A stretch of DNA of 17,238 bases from an uncultured Ruminococcus sp. (GTDB lineage: Bacteria > Bacillota > Clostridia > Oscillospirales > Ruminococcaceae): positions 1-17,238 of the forward strand of contig CAMOEP010000012.1 of assembly GCA_946612185.1 (NCBI GenBank), in the 5' to 3' direction. The notes beneath the pieces were generated by a model. The model saw only the letters and a list, made by a program, of their open reading frames with translations. It was not told the DNA's origin and searched no databases. Below, in pieces: positions 1 through 6,892 of the stretch; the stretch's first letter is position 1; each line of letters starts with the position of its first letter. Position numbers and translations under genes: made by a program.

Positions 1-151
1 CGGTGATTCTGCCGTAGCTGTTTCTTCCTGACTTCTTCTTCAGAGGCTCAAGAAGAGACTTCTCAGGCTCAACCTTTGACAGGATCGAGTAGTCAGTAAC
101 AGTCATCTGACGTCTCGATGGAGTCGTAGGCTTATATGTCTTGATAGCCAT
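1..151 (-). CDS. rplB: 50S ribosomal protein L2, N-terminal part (cut by window edge)
   Basis: Only the first 50 codons lie in the window. L2 binds 23S rRNA and is needed for subunit joining and peptidyl transfer. The visible N-terminus begins [14 protein letters not shown] and continues with a [11 protein letters not shown] stretch, both typical of bacterial L2. The ATG is at 151-149 and is preceded by a purine-rich AAAGGAGAAAAG ribosome binding site. It follows rplW after 69 nt, as expected for the order S10-L3-L4-L23-L2. Nothing can be said about the rest of the protein. Confidence 0.95.
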   Translation of the reverse strand, partial: MAIKTYKPTTPSRRQMTVTDYSILSKVEPEKSLLEPLKKKSGRNSYGRIT

Positions 152-202
152 AAATCTTTTCTCCTTTAATGCATTTTTGGCGGGAGCATAAGTCCCATAC
201 TT

Positions 203-223
203 TGATCCTACTCAGTAAGATCA
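203..223 (-). other. Hairpin overlapping the rplW stop codon
   Basis: On the minus strand TGATCTTAC, loop TGA, GTAGGATCA form a nine-pair stem with one G-T wobble. The 5' arm contains the TGA stop of rplW. No T-run follows, so it is not an ordinary terminator. It sits in the 69-nt gap before rplB. A role in mRNA stability or in setting L23/L2 ratios is only a guess. Confidence 0.5.
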
Positions 224-517
224 GAACATACCCTCAAAGAACTCGATTGCCTTGGAGTCTGCTGTGAGAGTAACGATAGCCTTCTTCCAAGAGGAAGTAG
301 TGCCAACGTATCTGCCTACACGCTTTACCTTGCCCTTGACAGAGATGGTATTTACCTTAGCTACTTCAACACCGAACAGTGTCTCAACAGCCTTCTTGAT
401 CTCAGACTTGTTAGCGTCATTGGCAACCTTGAATGTATACTTGCCTGCCTGGAGATTATCCATAGATCTCTCAGTGATAACAGGCTTTAAGATGATATCC
501 TGCGGAGCTTTCATCAT
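221..517 (-). CDS. rplW: 50S ribosomal protein L23
   Basis: 98 residues, normal for bacterial L23, a 23S rRNA-binding protein at the polypeptide exit tunnel that also docks trigger factor and SRP. The N-terminal [10 protein letters not shown] and the [16 protein letters not shown] segment are recognisable L23 features. The gene starts with two adjacent ATG codons; the GAGGAGG ribosome site lies 7 nt before the first, so that one is favoured. The first ATG overlaps the rplD stop by four bases (ATGA), an arrangement that implies translational coupling with L4. Confidence 0.97.
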   Translation of the reverse strand: MMKAPQDIILKPVITERSMDNLQAGKYTFKVANDANKSEIKKAVETLFGVEVAKVNTISVKGKVKRVGRYVGTTSSWKKAIVTLTADSKAIEFFEGMF

Positions 518-1137
518 GCGTAAACCTCCTCTATCTTTCCAACGGCGTTCTTAACAACGATGAACTTGTCGTAGTTGAGAATGTCGTAAACGTTGAGAGT
601 GTTAACAGCGGCGGTCTTTACGCCGGGGATGTTTGCAGCGCTCTTGATCACCTTTGCATCAGCCTCAGCAGTAACGATGAGAGCCTTGCCTTCAACGCCC
701 AGAGCAGAGAGCATCTCAACGATAGTCTTTGTTCTGTAAGTCTCCAGTGCCAGTGAATCGAGAACGATCATATTATTATCAAGAACCTTAGTAGAAAGAG
801 CAGACTTCATAGCCAGTCTTCTTACCTTCTTGTTAAGTGAGTATCTGTAATCTCTGGGCTTAGGTCCGAGAGCAACACCGCCGTGATACCACTGAGGAGC
901 TCTTGTTGAACCCTGTCTTGCGTGACCTGTACCCTTCTGTCTCCAGGGCTTTCTTCCGCCGCCGCTTACTTCTGTTCTTGTAAGTGTGGACTGTGTACCC
1001 TGTCTCTGGTTAGCGAGGTAATTAACTACCATAGCGTGCATTACAGCCTCGTTGGGAGTAATTCCGAATACTGCGTCGTTAAGCTCAGTCTCTGAGACCT
1101 GCTTACCGCTCATATCAAATACTGAAATAGTAGACAT
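514..1137 (-). CDS. rplD: 50S ribosomal protein L4
   Basis: 207 residues, the usual length. L4 binds domain I of 23S rRNA with an extended loop reaching the exit tunnel. The loop is visible as [20 protein letters not shown] followed by a GSTRAPQW segment. In E. coli L4 is also the autogenous repressor of the S10 operon, acting on the leader RNA; in this lineage that role is not demonstrated, but a leader with an internal terminator lies upstream of rpsJ here. The ATG is preceded by AAGGAGG with 8 nt spacing. It overlaps rplW by 4 bp and follows rplC after 17 nt. Confidence 0.97.
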   Translation of the reverse strand: MSTISVFDMSGKQVSETELNDAVFGITPNEAVMHAMVVNYLANQRQGTQSTLTRTEVSGGGRKPWRQKGTGHARQGSTRAPQWYHGGVALGPKPRDYRYSLNKKVRRLAMKSALSTKVLDNNMIVLDSLALETYRTKTIVEMLSALGVEGKALIVTAEADAKVIKSAANIPGVKTAAVNTLNVYDILNYDKFIVVKNAVGKIEEVYA

Positions 1138-1154
1138 ATCCGCTTCCTCCTTCC

Positions 1155-1787
1155 TTAAGCCTTAACGCTGTCAACGATATAAACGATGCCGCCCTTAGGA
1201 CCGGGAACAGCGCCCTTTATAGCGATGAGGTTATTTTCTGTATCGATCTTTACGATCTCAAGGTTCTGAACTGTTACCTGCTCAGCGCCCATGTGACCAG
1301 CCATGCCCTTACCCTTGTAGATTCTTGAAGGTGAGGAGCAAGCGCCCATGGAGCCTGCCTGTCTGTGAACAGGACCTGTACCGTGAGTTTCCTTGAGTCT
1401 GTGCTGGTTGTGACGCTTGATAGCACCAGCGAAGCCCTTACCCTTGCTTGTGCCGACAACGTCAACTGCGTCGCCAACTGCAAAAGTATCAGCCTTTACG
1501 ATGTCGCCAACGCTGAGAGCGTCGCAGTCATCGAATCTGAACTCCCTGAGAGTCTTCTTGTAACCAACGTCTGCCTTGTCGAAGTGACCCTTCATAGGCT
1601 TGTTCACTCTCTGAGCCTTAGCATCGCCGTAGCCCAGCTGAAGTGCTGCGTAACCGTCGTTCTCTACAGTTTTCTTCTGTACAACGACGCAGGGACCAGC
1701 TTCAACAACAGTAACAGGGATAACTTTACCTGTTTCATCGAAGATCTGAGTCATGCCGACCTTCTTGCCGATAATGCCTTTCTGCAT
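1155..1787 (-). CDS. rplC: 50S ribosomal protein L3
   Basis: 210 residues from the ATG at 1787. The frame is open for 26 more codons upstream, but the start at 1787 has GGAGG 6-8 nt ahead and gives the family N-terminus [18 protein letters not shown]; the upstream extension only translates the hairpin-rich spacer. L3 is an early-assembling 23S rRNA-binding protein near the peptidyl transferase centre. Its characteristic long loop is seen as [18 protein letters not shown] with the following [23 protein letters not shown] region. Second gene of the S10 operon, separated from rpsJ by an unusually long 105-nt gap. Confidence 0.97.
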   Translation of the reverse strand: MQKGIIGKKVGMTQIFDETGKVIPVTVVEAGPCVVVQKKTVENDGYAALQLGYGDAKAQRVNKPMKGHFDKADVGYKKTLREFRFDDCDALSVGDIVKADTFAVGDAVDVVGTSKGKGFAGAIKRHNQHRLKETHGTGPVHRQAGSMGACSSPSRIYKGKGMAGHMGAEQVTVQNLEIVKIDTENNLIAIKGAVPGPKGGIVYIVDSVKA

Positions 1788-1813
1788 TTTCAATTCCTCC
1801 TGTAAGGTTATTG

Positions 1814-1869
1814 GTTGATGATGTATCAACTTGACCGGCGGATTCACCGCCATACCGTTTCCCAAACGG
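1814..1869 (-). other. Three consecutive hairpins between rpsJ and rplC
   Basis: Minus strand, in order of transcription: CCGTTT-GGG-AAACGG (1869-1855), GGCGG-TGAAT-CCGCC (1851-1837), GTTGAT-ACATC-ATCAAC (1830-1814). All three stems are perfect and are separated by only 3-6 nt. None has a T-run, so they are not standard terminators. They fill most of the 105-nt rpsJ-rplC spacer, the longest spacer within the visible part of the operon. The last hairpin ends about 18 nt before the rplC ribosome site. Function unknown; processing, stability or translational control of rplC are possible. Confidence 0.6.
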
Positions 1870-1892
1870 ATCTGCCTGGTAGAAAAGCGGTC

Positions 1893-2207
1893 TTACTTGA
1901 CCTCCATAACAACGTCTACACCAGCGGGGATCTCAAGCTTTTCAAGAGCAGCAGTAGTCTTGTCTGTAGGACGAAGAACGTCGATAAGTCTCTTGTGAGT
2001 TCTCATCTCGAACTGCTCACGGCTATCCTTGTACTTGTGAGTAGCACGGAGGATAGTAACGATCTCCTTGTCAGTAGGGAGCGGGATAGGTCCTGAAACT
2101 CTTGCACCGCTTCTCTTAGCTGCCTCAACGATCTTAGCTGCTGCAATATCAACAGTAGCGTGATCGTAGCCCTTGATCTTGAATCTGATTTTTTCGTTGA
2201 CTGCCAT
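1893..2207 (-). CDS. rpsJ: 30S ribosomal protein S10
   Basis: 104 residues, the normal length. S10 is a 30S head protein and, with NusB, a component of antitermination complexes. The start is the ATG at 2207: AAGGAGG lies 8 nt upstream and the product begins [16 protein letters not shown], the usual bacterial N-terminus; a longer open frame to 2255 has no ribosome site. The S10 signature is visible as [21 protein letters not shown]. It is the first gene of the S10 operon and follows a leader of about 310 nt with an internal terminator. Confidence 0.97.
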   Translation of the reverse strand: MAVNEKIRFKIKGYDHATVDIAAAKIVEAAKRSGARVSGPIPLPTDKEIVTILRATHKYKDSREQFEMRTHKRLIDVLRPTDKTTAALEKLEIPAGVDVVMEVK

Positions 2208-2526
2208 AATTTTCGCCTCCTTGTAAATTTTGGGGGACGTTAATCGGGAATTCACACGCTGCCGTGTGTATCGTGCCTTTTCTTATTAAAAAACCCGGAA
2301 AAACTAAATATTTTCCGGGGCTGTTGGTCACATAGAGACACAAAGAGGGTATAGCAAGTGCATACGCAAGCTGCACCTCAATTCACCACAAACTGTGTTC
2401 ACCTATCCCAATCGCCCGGTTTGAAATCGGACATACTCCACGGAAATTACCTGACATACCGCCAGCAACCTTCCGCTTCCTCGCATATCTTTTGCAGTCA
2501 GTGCGTCTGTCGCACTCAACATGAAC
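2208..2526 (-). promoter_or_regulatory. S10 operon 5' leader, candidate autoregulatory attenuator
   Basis: From a predicted start near 2520 to the rpsJ ATG the transcript would carry about 310 nt of non-coding leader. It opens with a perfect hairpin AGTGCG-ACAGA-CGCACT (2516-2500). Next comes a GC-rich block containing GCGGAA and TTCCGT (about 2478 and 2446), which can pair. A GGTGCA / TGCACT hairpin lies near 2375-2350, then the terminator at 2319-2288, and finally about 80 nt to the gene. This layout suggests premature termination controlled by a ribosomal protein (L4 in E. coli) or another factor. The arrangement is seen; the mechanism is inferred. Confidence 0.6.
2288..2319 (-). terminator. 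Intrinsic terminator inside the S10 leader (attenuator)
   Basis: Minus strand CCCGGAAAA (2319-2311), 8-nt loop, TTTTCCGGG (2302-2294), then six T (2293-2288). It lies about 200 nt downstream of the S10 promoter and 80 nt before rpsJ with no gene in between, so its only obvious target is the S10 transcript itself. Confidence 0.85.
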
Positions 2527-2555
2527 ATTATACCACATACAGCAGAATAAGTCAA
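2527..2555 (-). promoter_or_regulatory. Sigma-A promoter of the S10 operon
   Basis: Minus strand TTGACT at 2555-2550, a 17-bp spacer, and TATAAT at 2532-2527. This is one mismatch from the full consensus and has a TGG just before the -10. Start predicted near 2520. It is followed only by the leader and the ribosomal protein genes. Confidence 0.9.
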
Positions 2556-2660
2556 TAGTTACCGGAAAATATTTTCTAAATTCCCGTAGAACCTTGCCAA
2601 TAGTTCTTTTAAGTTTTTGTACATTTTCACTATTGCTGCCTTGATACTGTTTTCAGGGAG

Positions 2661-2816
2661 TTTTTAATTCGTAATGCGTAGTTCGTAATGCGTAATTATG
2701 GTATCGCCTTACGGCGATATATTTTAAATATATTGACAGTTATTCTATATTATTTAAAATCCGTGAGCGAAGCGAACACCTTAATTACGCATTACGCATT
2801 ACGAATTACGCATTAT
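2661..2816. repeat. Palindromic intergenic repeat element (MITE-like candidate)
   Basis: The left arm (about 2666-2699) holds four 7-bp units AATTCGT, AATGCGT, AGTTCGT, AATGCGT, then AATTATGGT. The right arm, read in reverse (about 2814-2779), has AATGCGT, AATTCGT, AATGCGT, AATGCGT, then AATTAAGGT. The two arms can pair with few mismatches. Inside are a perfect hairpin TATCGCC-TTAC-GGCGATA (2702-2719), a perfect 10-bp inverted pair ATTTTAAATA / TATTTAAAAT (2721-2730 / 2751-2760), and a GCGAAGCGAA stretch. There is no open frame of note. The right edge abuts the T-run of the transporter terminator. Dispersal in the genome cannot be tested here. Confidence 0.75.
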
Positions 2817-2857
2817 AAAAAAGTTTCCGGGACAGCAAAAGTACGCCGTCCCGGAAA
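2817..2857 (-). terminator. Terminator after the sodium symporter gene
   Basis: Minus strand TTTCCGGGAC (2857-2848), a 14-nt loop, GTCCCGGAAA (2833-2824), then CTTTTTT (2823-2817). A perfect 10-bp stem with a six-T run, 11 nt after the stop codon of the symporter gene. Confidence 0.92.
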
Positions 2858-2868
2858 TAGTGCGGTTA

Positions 2869-4281
2869 TTAAAGCTCAGTAACAAATGGAGTTATGAGGA
2901 TAATGACCATACACACAGGGCATATGAACTTTATCATCACCTTGAACATAAGCTTCGAGTGGAACTTCTGCCCCTCACGCTCTGCCTCCTCCTCAACGTA
3001 GGAAGTACCCACAACGTAGCCGACGAGTACGCAGGTAAGCAGTGCAAGTATCGGCATCATGATGTTATTGGTAATGGTGTCGAAGAATGTCAGGAAGTCC
3101 ATACCGAATACAGTCACGTCAGCCCAGATATTGAAGCCGAAAACGGATACAAGTCCCAGGAGTACCGTGAACACGAATACCACGCAGGCTGCCTTTTTTC
3201 TGTCCATGCTGAACTTTTCCATGACTACCGCTGTTACAGTCTCCATAAGGGATATGGAGGAAGTCAAGGCAGCCAGTGCGACCAGTACAAAGAATGCAGC
3301 GCCGATGAACTGACCTGCCGGCATCGCCTGGAACACCTTCGGCAGAGTGATGAACATAAGCGACGGGCCTGCCTGGAGAGAGCCTGATTCGCCGCCGGAG
3401 AATACGAATACTCCGGGTACTATAATAAGTCCTGCCAGAAATGCAACGGCTGTATCAAATATCTCTATCTGGCGGACTGAGCCTTCCAGAGAGTCCTCCT
3501 TGCGCATATATGAGCCGTAGGTTATCATAATACCCATAGCTATAGACATGGAGTAGAAAAGCTGACCCACCGCAGCCGCAACTGTCTTGAACAGCTTTCC
3601 GGCACTGAAGTCGGAGAAATCCGGCAGAACGTAGTACTTCAGACCTGCCATAGCGCCGTCCATGGTCAGAGTATATATGGATATTCCGATAATAAGTACC
3701 AGAAGCACCGGCATCAGGAACTTGCTCACCTTTTCGATGCCCTTCTCAACGCCCAGCATTACTACCAGTGCATTTATAGCAACGTACACCAGGAAAAACA
3801 CCACCGGCTGACCTATCATGCCGATGAAATGCTCGAAGAAAGTGAGTGTCGCCTCGCCTCCCCCGGCTGGTGCGTACAGCTTTTCAGCCGCATCTGCGCC
3901 CTGCCCGGTGATGAATGTACACATATATTTAAGTACCCAGCCGCCGATAACGCAGTAGTACGGCAGGATAAGCGCCGGGATAAGCATTGCCAGCCAGCCC
4001 AATGCGCCGAATTTCGGGTGAACGTCCCTGTAAGCGCCGATGACGCTCTTTCCGGTGCGCCTGCCGATAGCTATTTCCGTTATCATCAGCGCAAAACCGA
4101 ATGTCACAGCGAAGATAAGGTACACCAGCAGAAAGAATCCGCCGCCGTATTTCGCCGCTAAGTATGGGAAACGCCAGATATTTCCCAGTCCGACCGCCGA
4201 ACCGGCAGCCGCAAGTATGAATCCTATTTTTGAACCGAATCCACCTTTAGTATCATTGTTTTTGTCTGTTTGTTTAGTCAT
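2869..4281 (-). CDS. Sodium-dependent transporter, neurotransmitter:sodium symporter (NSS/SNF) family
   Basis: 470 residues with repeated hydrophobic helices along the whole length and a short hydrophilic N-terminus. Family signature: unwound TM1 AAAGSAVGLGNIWRFPYLAA at residues 24-43, with the Asn-Ile-Trp-Arg-Phe-Pro core (N34-P39), followed by YGGGFFLLVY. Bacterial members couple Na+ to uptake of amino acids such as tryptophan, tyrosine or leucine; the substrate cannot be told from sequence alone. Length is close to the 11-12 helix bacterial members. The ATG at 4281 has a GAGGAAA ribosome site. It is the last gene of a likely operon with a membrane protein (21-nt gap) and an M23 peptidase, and it is closed by a strong terminator. 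Why a symporter follows a wall hydrolase is unclear. Confidence 0.93.
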   Translation of the reverse strand: MTKQTDKNNDTKGGFGSKIGFILAAAGSAVGLGNIWRFPYLAAKYGGGFFLLVYLIFAVTFGFALMITEIAIGRRTGKSVIGAYRDVHPKFGALGWLAMLIPALILPYYCVIGGWVLKYMCTFITGQGADAAEKLYAPAGGGEATLTFFEHFIGMIGQPVVFFLVYVAINALVVMLGVEKGIEKVSKFLMPVLLVLIIGISIYTLTMDGAMAGLKYYVLPDFSDFSAGKLFKTVAAAVGQLFYSMSIAMGIMITYGSYMRKEDSLEGSVRQIEIFDTAVAFLAGLIIVPGVFVFSGGESGSLQAGPSLMFITLPKVFQAMPAGQFIGAAFFVLVALAALTSSISLMETVTAVVMEKFSMDRKKAACVVFVFTVLLGLVSVFGFNIWADVTVFGMDFLTFFDTITNNIMMPILALLTCVLVGYVVGTSYVEEEAEREGQKFHSKLMFKVMIKFICPVCMVIILITPFVTEL

Positions 4282-4302
4282 TTTCCTCTCAACTCTCCGT
4301 AA

Positions 4303-4995
4303 TTATTGCGGCGGCTGAACATTATCGCTGTCAGTATCATCTTTGCCGCCTATCCCCTGCATATTGCTTGGGATATGGACAGGAACGTATTTCTCAAGCT
4401 CGCCCTGCGCCGTGCCAAGTTCCGGCATTTCGTCGGTAGCAGTCTTTTTCAGGCGGTTCACTTCCTGCTGGAACTGGTCGAGTATCTCCCTTTGCTGCTT
4501 ATCGTCGCACTGCTGCTGGAAACGCTCGTTGAAATGCGGAAAACCGTACTGTTCCTCCAGCCAGTGATACTTAATATTCGTAGCAAGATTCAGCGAAGCG
4601 ATAACAGTTGCAGCAATTCCCACTCCCAGATTTATCCAGAAGCAATACTCCACCGACTTGAACGTCCAAAGTCCGTTCATCCACTTTCCGCTGACGTAGT
4701 GCCGGGACACGCCCAGAATTATCTGGTTTATCACCATGAAAGCGATTATGCCCATAGCAGGCAGGTCACGCTTGGCGTACACAGCTTTCCATGCAAACCA
4801 TATCATCGGCGGAAACATAACGATAGAGTCAATGATAAGGAATATGGAGTCATGCGAGATGATGGTAGCAAAGGCTATCATCAGCGAAGCCAGCGGAAAC
4901 ACAAGCAATACGAAAGCGTAAGCTATCGCAAGCCGTGTGTACATCTTATTGCACCTGTTAAGCATCGCCCTGTTTTTTGAGAATTCATTGTCCAT
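4303..4995 (-). CDS. Unrecognised membrane protein with four predicted helices and a soluble C-terminal tail
   Basis: 230 residues; I do not recognise a family. Hydrophobic segments at about residues 21-46, 50-71, 78-96 and 115-138 suggest four membrane helices. The remaining C-terminal 90 residues are hydrophilic: a Gln-rich, probably helical or coiled-coil stretch (about 156-180, with FQQQCDDKQQREILDQFQQE) and an acidic, Gly/Asp/Pro-rich end. The N-terminus is short and basic. The ATG at 4995 follows a GGGGGA ribosome site. It starts 29 nt after the M23 peptidase stop and ends 21 nt before the symporter start, so all three are probably co-transcribed. A role as a small integral-membrane partner of either neighbour is conceivable but unsupported. 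Confidence 0.85.
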   Translation of the reverse strand: MDNEFSKNRAMLNRCNKMYTRLAIAYAFVLLVFPLASLMIAFATIISHDSIFLIIDSIVMFPPMIWFAWKAVYAKRDLPAMGIIAFMVINQIILGVSRHYVSGKWMNGLWTFKSVEYCFWINLGVGIAATVIASLNLATNIKYHWLEEQYGFPHFNERFQQQCDDKQQREILDQFQQEVNRLKKTATDEMPELGTAQGELEKYVPVHIPSNMQGIGGKDDTDSDNVQPPQ

Positions 4996-5024
4996 ACCAA
5001 AAGTCCCCCAATAATGATCCTACA

Positions 5025-6737
5025 TCAATCTTTTTCTTCTTTTTCTTCGGTATTCAGGTACGAAGCCGGGTCATTGCATACACCCTCGTAGCGCACCTCA
5101 AAATGGCAGTGTGGACCTGTAGAATCGCCGGTACTGCCCACCAGTCCTATAAGCTGACCCTTAGTGACGGTCTGCCCCTCGACAGCCACAACATAGCTCA
5201 TATGACCGTATACTGTCTGATAGCCGTTTAAGTGGTCTATCATAACAACATTTCCGTAACCGCCGGAATTCCAGCCTGCGGATACTACAACACCCTCACC
5301 GGCAGCGTAGATATTAGTACCGCTTGCGGCAGCGATGTCAAGACCCTTGTGGTTACGGTCGGATATAAATGTATCGCTTATCCAGCCGCCGTCAACAGGC
5401 CAGCCGAATTCACCTGTACCGTGGAGAGCATCGCCGTTCAGGACGGAGTTAGGCGAATCCGGCTTAGCTGAGTAAGTACCGATACCTATCTGCTCCACGA
5501 CAGGCTGCTTGGTGATCTTGCTGCTGAGTATTCTCCGTGAGCGCTCGATGCCGTCAACGTAGGTAATTTCCACGTTGCTGTGCTTCTCGCCACGGACACC
5601 CTTCACAAGAACTGCCTCATAGCCCACATTCAGGGCGCTTGTCTCCACCTCTACAGTCTCATAGTCCAGGAAGGAGAGAGTTTCCAGTTCACGGACGTAC
5701 TGAACGGGCATATAGCTTTCAGTCTCCACCACGTTGAGCATCAGACCCTTGCGGATACCGCCAGCCTCAGAAGCGGAGGGGTTCAGTTCGTTGAACTTAT
5801 CCAGTGTCATGCCGAACTTCTGGCATATAGTAACAGCGCTGTCGTCCTCCTGGACAACATAAACGCTCTGCTTTTCCTTTGAGGAGGTAAGCAGGTCGAT
5901 AATGGACTGCTCGTCCTGGACACTGCTGAGGAGGTAGATGCCTTCCTCGTAGTCGATTTTATTGACATAGGAAACGTCATGGACAATACCGTCAACTTTA
6001 TAGTTGAGCAGGTTGTCCATAAGTGCCTCCTGAACCATATCACGGTTTCTGACAGCGCCGATGAAGTTGCCGTCCATGTAGATACCGTAAGCGGTGGTAA
6101 GTTCCTCATCAGAAGCGGCAAGCATCTCGTTGGCAAGCTGACTGGAGGAAACGAAGTGGTCGGAATCGCTTATGATACGCAATGAGTACTTAGCGGTGAA
6201 CTCCAGAGGTTCTTCCGCATCAGAGAAAGAGATACGCTGGTTGACTTCACGCTCAGCGGCTTCAAAATCGGCTTCGTTATTGATGATGCCGACCTCCTTG
6301 CCGTTGAACTCAACAGCCAGACCGTACTCCAGACCCGAACCCTGCTTGACCACGCCGATAAGGAAAGCAGCGCTGACGATAGGCAGAATGTAATTGAAAG
6401 CGGTATACAGAACGCCGCCCTCACCGAAAAGGAACGACCCCACGAATCTGACGATAGCGCCGGCGTAGGTCTTGCCGCCCTCTTTTTTCGCCATGCGGAT
6501 ATTTTTTGTAAGCTCATTGGAAACCTTGATACGGCTGCGGAAGGACTCGGTTATCTCGCCCAGTATCCACAGGAGGATACCGCCCACCGCTTTGATGAGT
6601 TCCCATATTTCTGACAAGATGAACTTGATACTTTTTATAACGCCCAGAAGTATAGCGGCAATGAATTTCACCGTACACAGACCGCCTCTTACAAGCAGCC
6701 CGGTGATACCCCTGGATAATTTCCGGAAAAAGCCCAA
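5025..6737 (-). CDS. M23 family metallopeptidase with LysM and G5 regions, membrane-anchored
   Basis: 570 residues from the TTG at 6737. Residues 12-60 are hydrophobic or amphipathic and 109-131 form a clear membrane helix. An extracytoplasmic region follows, with a LysM-like peptidoglycan-binding segment (about 292-336), a G5-like region (about 345-420) and a C-terminal LytM/M23 zinc peptidase domain (about 444-560). The metal and catalytic residues are present: H463 and D467 in HKGLD, H512 in YGHMS, H543 and H545 in GPHCHFEV, so it should be an active peptidoglycan endopeptidase. Start choice: AAAGGAG lies 8 nt before the TTG, while the in-frame ATG at 6773 would sit almost at the predicted transcription start. 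If that ATG is used, the protein is 12 residues longer. First gene of a three-gene operon. Confidence 0.92.
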   Translation of the reverse strand: MGFFRKLSRGITGLLVRGGLCTVKFIAAILLGVIKSIKFILSEIWELIKAVGGILLWILGEITESFRSRIKVSNELTKNIRMAKKEGGKTYAGAIVRFVGSFLFGEGGVLYTAFNYILPIVSAAFLIGVVKQGSGLEYGLAVEFNGKEVGIINNEADFEAAEREVNQRISFSDAEEPLEFTAKYSLRIISDSDHFVSSSQLANEMLAASDEELTTAYGIYMDGNFIGAVRNRDMVQEALMDNLLNYKVDGIVHDVSYVNKIDYEEGIYLLSSVQDEQSIIDLLTSSKEKQSVYVVQEDDSAVTICQKFGMTLDKFNELNPSASEAGGIRKGLMLNVVETESYMPVQYVRELETLSFLDYETVEVETSALNVGYEAVLVKGVRGEKHSNVEITYVDGIERSRRILSSKITKQPVVEQIGIGTYSAKPDSPNSVLNGDALHGTGEFGWPVDGGWISDTFISDRNHKGLDIAAASGTNIYAAGEGVVVSAGWNSGGYGNVVMIDHLNGYQTVYGHMSYVVAVEGQTVTKGQLIGLVGSTGDSTGPHCHFEVRYEGVCNDPASYLNTEEKEEKD

Positions 6738-6782
6738 AATGCTGTCTCCTTTCCCATAAGTCTTAAAATCCATATACAATTA

Positions 6783-6810
6783 ATTATACCATTTTTGCCG
6801 CAAATTACAA
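6783..6810 (-). promoter_or_regulatory. Promoter of the M23 peptidase operon
   Basis: Minus strand TTGTAA (6810-6805), a 16-bp spacer, TATAAT (6788-6783), preceded by TGG as an extended -10. Start expected at about 6776. This places the ATG at 6773 within a few nucleotides of the mRNA 5' end and argues for the TTG at 6737, which has a proper ribosome site. Confidence 0.7.
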
Positions 6811-6831
6811 TGAAAAACGCCGATAAACCGC

Positions 6832-6875
6832 AAAAGCTCCGGGGATTTTGTAGCAATGCACAACTTCCCCGGAGC
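6832..6875 (-). terminator. Terminator after luxS
   Basis: Minus strand GCTCCGGGGA (6875-6866), a 20-nt loop, TCCCCGGAGC (6845-6836), then TTTTG. A perfect GC-rich 10-bp stem starting 17 nt after the luxS stop; the T-run is short (four). Confidence 0.85.
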
Positions 6876-6892
6876 GCAGGTCGATTATTTCA

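Noticed and set aside
1788..1865. Longer rplC with 26 extra N-terminal residues
   Set aside because: The extension covers the hairpin spacer, has no ribosome site, and L3 proteins normally begin at the [11 protein letters not shown] position.
2559..2624. Minus-strand mini-frame of 21 codons (begins MYKNLKELLARFYG) between the repeat element and the S10 promoter
   Set aside because: Only a weak AAGG before it, no identifiable promoter, and short frames like this are frequent by chance.
2661..2816. CRISPR-like reading of the short repeats in the palindrome
   Set aside because: The units are 7 bp without spacers and form two inverted arms, not a direct repeat-spacer array; no cas genes are present.
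2860..3387. Plus-strand open frame opposite the 3' part of the sodium symporter gene
   Set aside because: It starts inside the terminator region of the symporter gene, gives a His/Tyr/Cys-rich product without domains, and the opposite strand is a clear family member.
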